Assembly: GCA_051306415.1 (NCBI GenBank)
Contig: JBPPNE010000066.1
Coordinates: 1-10,436, forward strand
Reading direction: 5' to 3'
From: CBDDRG01 sp051306415
Lineage (GTDB): Bacteria > Pseudomonadota > Gammaproteobacteria > Pseudomonadales > Porticoccaceae
DNA length: 10,436 nucleotides
Shown in pieces: positions 6,221 through 10,436 of this stretch. The position numbers were made by a program, and so were the translations under genes. Positions within the stretch are counted from its first letter, which is position 1, and each line of letters begins with the position of its first letter. The notes beneath the pieces are model-generated. The model searched no databases. It was not told the DNA's origin and saw only the letters and a list, made by a program, of their open reading frames with translations.

Positions 6221-7230
6221 TTGTCGGCGCATTGTCGGCAGTTGCACTGGCGCTCGTATTGGGTGGTTTTTGGGTGCAACACGCCCTCGATAGCCCTCTC
6301 GATGTCGGTGAGGCCGGCCATCGCCTGATGGTCGCCAAGGGGGAGGGCCCGGGAGCCGTGATGCGCAAGCTGGAGGCCGACAACATCATCCCCTGGAGTT
6401 TCCCCATTCGTTTGTATCTGCGCTTTACCGCTGTGCCGCAGATCCATGCCGGCGAGTACCTGCTTCGCGGCGACGACACCGCTCGCAGTGTGTTGGGCAA
6501 GCTGGTGCAGGGACTGGTGATCCACCATCAATTGACCTTCCCCGAGGGCTGGACGCTGCGCGAATGGTTGGATCTGCTGAATCGTCAGGACAATATTGAG
6601 AAAACATTGGCAGGAAAAACCAGCGCCGACATTGCGCGCTCGCTCGGCATCGACGCGGTTAATCCCGAGGGCTGGTTTGCGCCGGATACCTACAGCTACA
6701 CCGCCGGCGATACCGATCTGGAAATTTTACGCCGCGCCAACGTGCGGATGCGGGAGATCGTCGATGACCTCTGGCATCAGCGCGACGCCAATCTGCCCTA
6801 TGCCAATGCGTATGAGGCGTTGATTCTGGCCTCTATCGTTGAAAAGGAAACCGGCGTGGCAGAGGAGCGCACCGCTATTGCTGGGGTTTTTGTCCGCCGG
6901 CTCACCGGCAAAATGCCCCTGCAAACCGACCCCACGGTGATCTATGGGTTGGGTGATGCCTATGCTGGAAATCTCACCCGCAAGCATCTGGAGCTGCCAT
7001 CGCCCTACAATACCTACCTCATCAGTGGCTTGCCGCCGACGCCGATTGCCAATCCGGGCGCGGCGGCGCTGGGCGCTGCGCTGCATCCAGCGGCCGGCAG
7101 CGCCCTGTACTTCGTTGCCACTGGGGATGGCAATCACCAGTTTTCGACGACACTCGACGAACATCTTAAGGCCGTGCGAAAGTATCAATCGAAGCCGCGC
7201 GACGGTTACCGTTCGGCACCGGAAAAATAG
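6205..7230 (+). CDS. mltG: Endolytic murein transglycosylase MltG (YceG)
   Basis: MltG is an inner-membrane lytic transglycosylase that cuts nascent peptidoglycan strands and is thought to set glycan chain length. The 341-residue protein has a short cytoplasmic start (MLRR), one N-terminal membrane segment (about residues 5-24), a LysM-like region (about 40-100) and the YceG catalytic domain. The latter has PEGWTL (113-118), NPEGWFAPDTY, the catalytic Glu213 in LASIVEKETG, DPTVIYGLG, and the C-terminal NTYLISGLPPTPIANPG. Length equals E. coli YceG (340). ATG 6205, with AGG 8 bases upstream, lies inside the end of pabC and gives the normal membrane anchor; the frame is open further upstream but over pabC coding sequence. 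tmk follows after 14 bases. Confidence 0.95.
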   Translation: MLRRLIVGALSAVALALVLGGFWVQHALDSPLDVGEAGHRLMVAKGEGPGAVMRKLEADNIIPWSFPIRLYLRFTAVPQIHAGEYLLRGDDTARSVLGKLVQGLVIHHQLTFPEGWTLREWLDLLNRQDNIEKTLAGKTSADIARSLGIDAVNPEGWFAPDTYSYTAGDTDLEILRRANVRMREIVDDLWHQRDANLPYANAYEALILASIVEKETGVAEERTAIAGVFVRRLTGKMPLQTDPTVIYGLGDAYAGNLTRKHLELPSPYNTYLISGLPPTPIANPGAAALGAALHPAAGSALYFVATGDGNHQFSTTLDEHLKAVRKYQSKPRDGYRSAPEK

Positions 7231-7244
7231 GCGGAGATGACGCA

Positions 7245-7871
7245 ATGGCAGGCAAATTGATCACCGTCGAGGGTGTCGAGGGCGTCGGCAAGACCACCAA
7301 CATCGAGGTGATTTGTCGCTGGTTGGCAGAAAGAAAAATCCCCTTTATCCATACCCGGGAGCCGGGTGGAACGGTTTACGGCGAAAAAATCCGCAGTCTG
7401 CTGCTCGATATCAGCGAGGAGACGCTGGATGCCAATGCCGAGTTGTTGCTGGTGTTTGCCGCCCGCGCCCAGCATCTTGCCTTGCGCATCCTGCCGGCAC
7501 TGACAGCGGGCACCTGGGTGGTCTGTGATCGCTTTACCGATGCGACCTTTGCCTACCAGGGCGGCGGTCGCGGTATTGACGAGAACAAAATTGCTGCGCT
7601 CGAATGCTTGGTCCAGGGCGACTTGCGTCCCGATCTCACCTTCGTGCTGGATATTCCCCCGGCCGTGGGTTTGGAGCGGGTCCGTTCTCGCGGTGAAGAA
7701 GATCGCTTCGAGCGCGAACAACTCACCTTTTTTGACCGCGTGCGCGCCGCCTACATGGCGAGAATTGCGCAGAACCCCAGTCGCTACCGTCGCATCGACG
7801 CCGCCCGCAGCATCGATCGGGTGCAGGCCGATATCCTTGGATGTCTTGAAAACTTTGTCGGATCGCGATGA
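7245..7871 (+). CDS. tmk: Thymidylate kinase
   Basis: Tmk phosphorylates dTMP to dTDP, the essential step toward dTTP shared by de novo and salvage routes. The 208-residue protein has the P-loop GVEGVGKTT (10-18), the HTREPGGT substrate motif, the CDRFTDATFAYQGGGRG dTMP-binding segment and an arginine-containing LID region (RSRGEEDRFERE). The arginines lie in the LID as in E. coli-type (class II) enzymes, whose P-loop lacks the arginine of the yeast/human class. ATG 7245 has GGAG 8 bases upstream. Its stop overlaps the holB start in an ATGA arrangement, implying translational coupling. Confidence 0.96.
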   Translation: MAGKLITVEGVEGVGKTTNIEVICRWLAERKIPFIHTREPGGTVYGEKIRSLLLDISEETLDANAELLLVFAARAQHLALRILPALTAGTWVVCDRFTDATFAYQGGGRGIDENKIAALECLVQGDLRPDLTFVLDIPPAVGLERVRSRGEEDRFEREQLTFFDRVRAAYMARIAQNPSRYRRIDAARSIDRVQADILGCLENFVGSR

Positions 7872-8863
7872 TGGCGTCACCAGAAAATTACGCGACAATC
7901 GCACCCCTGCCATGGCACCAGCGTGAATGGGCGCTGTTTGGCGAGCTGATGGCGAGCGGCCAGCTACCCCATGCGGTGATGCTCTGCGGCGACAGCGAGA
8001 TCGGCAAGCGGCAATTTGCCTGGGCGCTGACTCAAAAGGTGCTGTGCGCACAGCCTGTCAATGGCCTCGCCTGTGGGCGCTGCAAGCAATGCCGGTTGAT
8101 GGTGAAGGGAACTCACCCTGATTATTTTCCGATTGAGCCCGCCGAGCCCGGCAAGGCCATCCCGGTGGATGCGATCAGGGCATTGGCGGAATTTACCGGT
8201 AAAACCGCGCAACAGGGTGCTTGGCGGGTGATCGTGGTCAATCCCGTTGAGGCCATGAATGCCAACTCCGCCAACGCCTTCCTGAAAACCCTCGAAGAAC
8301 CGGGCCCGAAAACTCTGCTCCTGCTGGTGAGTCACCGGCCTGGCCAAGTGCTGGCGACCATTCGTAGTCGCTGCCGCCTGGTGCGCTTCGCGGCGCCGGC
8401 GTCAGAGCTCGCGCTTCCTTGGCTGGTGGAGCAGACAGCGGGTCGCACCGATGTCGCCGAATGGCTGGCCGCTGCCAACGGGCGGCCGCTGCGGGCGCTG
8501 CGCCTGATGACGAGCGAGTTGCACGCTCAATTGACCGACTTCGACACTTGGCTGAACGAGATTGCCGACGGCAGTACACATCCGCTACAGGTCGCCGAGC
8601 GCTGCGCCAAGTTGCCCTGGGAGGAAACCGTGCCTCGCCTCCAGCAGCGGGTTGCCCGCGTACTGCGCGGCGAGGCCGAGTGTGGACGCATACCCGCCAG
8701 GTTGCCGTTTGCCTTCCTCGACCGCCTGACTACGGCAACGCGCTGGCTACTCGAATCGCCCAACATCAACCGCCAGTTGCTATGGGAGGAATTGCTGCTC
8801 GACTGGCGGCGGCTGTGTCAGGCTGGTCACTCACAGCGCGGGTATGGTAGCCTCTTCCAGTAA
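7868..8863 (+). CDS. holB: DNA polymerase III delta prime subunit HolB
   Basis: HolB is the stator of the clamp-loader complex that places the sliding clamp on primed DNA. The 331-residue protein has the zinc module Cys60, Cys69, Cys72, Cys75 (spacing as in E. coli delta prime), THPDYFPIEP, the conserved NANSANAFLKTLEEP (131-145) and the SRC motif (Ser167-Arg168-Cys169) whose arginine acts in trans on a neighbouring ATPase subunit. The phosphate loop is degenerate (GDSEIGKRQF: Arg where Thr/Ser is needed), consistent with a subunit that does not hydrolyse ATP, though closer to a true Walker A than in E. coli. The C-terminal INRQLLWEELLLDWRRL resembles the E. coli end. The start overlaps the tmk stop by 4 bases; an ATG one codon later is equally possible. 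Confidence 0.95.
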   Translation: MMASPENYATIAPLPWHQREWALFGELMASGQLPHAVMLCGDSEIGKRQFAWALTQKVLCAQPVNGLACGRCKQCRLMVKGTHPDYFPIEPAEPGKAIPVDAIRALAEFTGKTAQQGAWRVIVVNPVEAMNANSANAFLKTLEEPGPKTLLLLVSHRPGQVLATIRSRCRLVRFAAPASELALPWLVEQTAGRTDVAEWLAAANGRPLRALRLMTSELHAQLTDFDTWLNEIADGSTHPLQVAERCAKLPWEETVPRLQQRVARVLRGEAECGRIPARLPFAFLDRLTTATRWLLESPNINRQLLWEELLLDWRRLCQAGHSQRGYGSLFQ

Positions 8864-8887
8864 CCACAGGGTTGGACGGAGCACGAT

Positions 8888-9241
8888 ATGGAGGCAGTGG
8901 GCGGCGGGGTGCGCAGTGGCATTTTGAGCCTGGCACTCAAGGATCTCGAAAGTCTGTACCTGTCTTACATGCCATTTATCAAAAATGGCGGCATCTTCAT
9001 TCCGACTCGCAAGGACTACGTGCTCGGGGATGAAGTCTTTGTACTCCTGGAATTGATGGACGAACCGGAGAAGATTCCACTCACCGGCAAAATCGTCTGG
9101 ATCACTCCGAAGGGGTCGAGTGCCGACCGGCGTCTGGGTATCGGCATCCAGCTCGCCGAGGAAAGCGCTCAGCTGGTAGGGAAAATCGAAGCCTATCTCG
9201 CCGCACTCCTCAGCCAGGATCGGCCGACCAATACCTTTTAG
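8888..9241 (+). CDS. pilZ: Type IV pilus assembly protein PilZ
   Basis: The 117-residue protein resembles the founding PilZ of Pseudomonas (PA2960), which also follows holB and is needed for type IV pilus assembly; in Xanthomonas the homologue contacts FimX and the PilB ATPase. Recognisable are SGILSLALKD, YMPFIKNGGIFIPT, YVLGDEVFVLLELMDEPEK, GKIVWITPKG and the C-terminal DRPTNTF. The c-di-GMP signature of other PilZ domains is missing: there is no N-terminal RxxxR, and KNGGIFIPT stands where D/NxSxxG is expected, so direct c-di-GMP binding is not predicted. ATG 8888 has GGAG 6 bases upstream and lies 24 bases after holB. It implies the organism makes type IV pili, though no other pil gene is in view. 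Confidence 0.93.
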   Translation: MEAVGGGVRSGILSLALKDLESLYLSYMPFIKNGGIFIPTRKDYVLGDEVFVLLELMDEPEKIPLTGKIVWITPKGSSADRRLGIGIQLAEESAQLVGKIEAYLAALLSQDRPTNTF

Positions 9242-9364
9242 TGACCGTCTCCGGGGAACCAGGCCTTGCCGCTGTCGGGCCGCAACGTCCCCAGCTCACA
9301 GCCCGAGGCAATAGCGATTTCCTGCACTGCTGTTGCTCGCCGGCATTCATTGACCCCCCTTATC

Positions 9365-9395
9365 TTGTCAACCTGAACCGCCAGTCAGGTAAGCT
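9365..9395 (+). promoter_or_regulatory. Candidate promoter with internal inverted repeat before the efflux gene
   Basis: TTGTCA (9365-9370, 5/6 to the -35 consensus) is 19 bases from TAAGCT (9390-9395, a weak -10). The spacer contains a perfect 6-bp inverted repeat, ACCTGA (9371-9376) and TCAGGT (9385-9390) with an 8-base centre, a layout typical of a repressor operator. A stronger -35 (TTGACC, 9350-9355) lacks a properly spaced -10. Assignment is tentative. Confidence 0.35.
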
Positions 9396-9407
9396 GGGCT
9401 CCCCCGG

Positions 9408-9424
9408 CAGTCGAATGGCGACTG
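9408..9424 (+). other. Short hairpin directly before the efflux-gene ribosome-binding site
   Basis: A perfect 6-bp inverted repeat CAGTCG / CGACTG with a 5-base loop (AATGG) ends at the first base of the Shine-Dalgarno-like GGAAGG (9424-9429). It has no T-tract, so it is not a terminator; it may affect ribosome access or be chance. Confidence 0.5.
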
Positions 9425-9436
9425 GAAGGTAATGAA

Positions 9437-10327
9437 GTGATCATGGCGCGACGTCTCGCCAATACCATTCTGTTGATAGCCATTGGCTTGGGGACGGGCT
9501 GCAATCTGGCGCCCGGCCATGAACCACCCTTGCTGCCGACAGCACCGACTTATCCGGGGTTGCCCGGCGAGAGCCAGCAGGCAGCGATAGCACTGGGGTG
9601 GCGCCAGTTCTTTGCCGATCCGTCGCTGCAGAATCTCATCGAGCGGGCGCTCGGTGACAATCGTGATCTGCGTATCGCAACGCAGCGCATCGAGGAAGCG
9701 CGGGCGTTTTACGGTATCCAACGGACTGATCAGTTCCCCAGCGTGGGCGCGGGCGCGGCGGCAGCCCGCGAGCGGGTGCCGGCGGAGCTATCGCCGAGCG
9801 GACGCGCACTCACTGCCGGACAATATCAGGCGACGCTCAACCTGAACGCCTGGGAGCTGGACTTCTGGGGTCGCGTGCGCAACCTCAAGGAGGCCGCGCT
9901 GGAAAACTATCTCGCCACCGATGCCGCGCAGCGGGCGATTGCCATCAGTCTGATCCGGCAGGTAGCTGACACTTATCTGGTTGCCAGCGAATTCGATGAG
10001 CGCATTCAGCTTGCTCGTCGCACTATTGCGACTCGGGAGGAATCATACCGAATCGCCAGGCGGCGTTATGAAGTCGGTGCCGCTTCTCGCATCGATGCCG
10101 CCCAGGCTGAAACCCTGCTCACGCAGGCGCGCTCGGAATGGGTTGGGCTCGAGCGCCTGCGGGAACAGAACCGCAATGCGCTGGTGCTGCTGGTGGGATC
10201 GCCGGTGGCCATTGACATCCAGCCGCTGGCGCTCAACGAAGCCAACTTTCGCCAAGATCTGGGCGCCGGGCTGCCCTCCGACCTGTTGCTCAACCGCCCC
10301 GACATACTAGTGGACTGTAACGTTTAA
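9437..10327 (+). pseudogene. Outer-membrane efflux lipoprotein (OprM/NodT, TolC-like), truncated by IS insertion
   Basis: The product is the N-terminal 291 or so residues of an RND-pump outer-membrane factor, the lipid-anchored trimeric channel that exports drugs or metals with an inner-membrane pump and adaptor. Features: a short basic start, a hydrophobic signal, a lipobox-like GTGC with Cys22 followed by NLAPGHEPP, WRQFFADPSLQNLIERAL, LNAWELDFWGRVRN (first outer-membrane repeat), long alpha-helical stretches (VGAASRIDAAQAETLL) and the conserved LPSDLLLNRPDI. Homology stops at Leu291 (CTA 10307-10309); five foreign codons and a stop come from inserted DNA. Intact relatives have about 450-500 residues, so the second repeat is lost and the protein should not work. 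GTG 9437 (GGAAGG 7 bases ahead) is preferred to ATG 9443. No pump or adaptor gene is visible. Confidence 0.88.
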
Positions 10328-10338
10328 ATAGGGAGTAT

Positions 10339-10363
10339 CATTACGCCTGCGGAGGGCGTGATG
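10339..10363 (+). promoter_or_regulatory. Hairpin enclosing the transposase ribosome-binding site and start codon
   Basis: CATTACGCC (10339-10347) pairs with GGCGTGATG (10355-10363) in a 9-bp stem with one G-U wobble. The 7-base loop (10348-10354) includes the GGAG Shine-Dalgarno (10351-10354), and the ATG start (10361-10363) forms the base of the 3' arm. Such a structure would limit transposase translation; the function is inferred. Confidence 0.6.
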
Positions 10364-10436
10364 AAACTGAGCAAGAGCGAACGCATGGAACTGCAGCGAC
10401 AAGCCGGTGCGAGGAACGGTCGAGCCGATTCGGCGC
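10361..10436 (+). CDS. Transposase N-terminus, probably IS630 family (3' end outside window)
   Basis: Twenty-five codons are visible, from ATG 10361 to the window edge, preceded by GGAGGG (10351-10356). The peptide starts MKLSKSERMELQRQAGARNG and ends RADSA. This basic, helix-forming start resembles the N terminus of IS630-type transposases, just before their helix-turn-helix DNA-binding domain; the DDE catalytic domain would lie beyond the window. The CTAG/TA insertion site supports the family. With so little sequence, another transposase family, or a decayed copy, cannot be excluded. Confidence 0.6.
   Translation, partial: MKLSKSERMELQRQAGARNGRADSA

Larger units (their letters stand above)
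10308..10436 (+). mobile_element. Left end of an insertion sequence, probably IS630 family (continues beyond window)
   Basis: The efflux gene's reading frame is broken abruptly at CTAG (10307-10310). IS630 elements are known to prefer CTAG and duplicate the central TA, here 10308-10309, so element sequence begins about 10310 (GTGGACTGTAACG...). A transposase-like reading frame starts 50 bases in. The right end, second inverted repeat and duplicated TA lie outside the window, so the boundary and family are inferred. Confidence 0.65.

Noticed and set aside
1..10436. CRISPR arrays, tRNA or rRNA genes, prophage, toxin-antitoxin or defence modules
   Set aside because: No regularly spaced repeats, RNA gene structures or relevant protein motifs seen on either strand.

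Overview
The window looks like chromosomal core DNA from a GC-rich gammaproteobacterium (GC by eye about 60%). The gene order is the classic maf/yceF - yceD - rpmF - plsX - fabD - fabG - acpP - pabC - mltG - tmk - holB block. The pilZ gene after holB points to a Pseudomonas-like relative (Pseudomonadales/Cellvibrionales type) rather than an enteric. I cannot name the species from the sequence.

Layout. Positions 1-312 hold the C-terminal part of a HAD-family phosphatase. Facing it on the minus strand is the nucleotide pyrophosphatase gene yceF (Maf family). A short divergent promoter region (about 954-1069) separates yceF from the plus-strand cluster. That cluster starts with yceD (DUF177) and rpmF (ribosomal protein bL32), followed by plsX, fabD, fabG and acpP, which supply phosphatidate precursors and run the fatty-acid synthase II cycle. 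A strong intrinsic terminator at 5290-5328 closes this part. A second tightly packed group follows: pabC (folate), mltG (peptidoglycan chain termination), tmk (dTTP synthesis), holB (DNA polymerase III delta prime) and pilZ (type IV pilus assembly). Growth-linked functions (ribosome, membrane lipid, cell wall, DNA replication) thus sit side by side, as in many gammaproteobacteria.

Differences from the familiar arrangement: fabH is absent between plsX and fabD (as in Pseudomonas), fabF is absent between acpP and pabC (present there in both E. coli and Pseudomonas), and tatD does not follow pilZ. Instead, after a 195-base spacer with two small inverted repeats, there is an RND-type outer-membrane efflux lipoprotein gene (OprM/NodT type). 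It is cut after about 291 codons by the left end of an insertion sequence at a CTAG site. The first 25 codons of a probable IS630-family transposase run off the window end, preceded by a hairpin that would trap its start codon.

I see no new defence, CRISPR, toxin or biosynthetic system. The points most worth checking are the missing fabF, the IS-disrupted efflux gene with its hairpin-controlled transposase start, and the overlapping divergent promoters between yceF and yceD.
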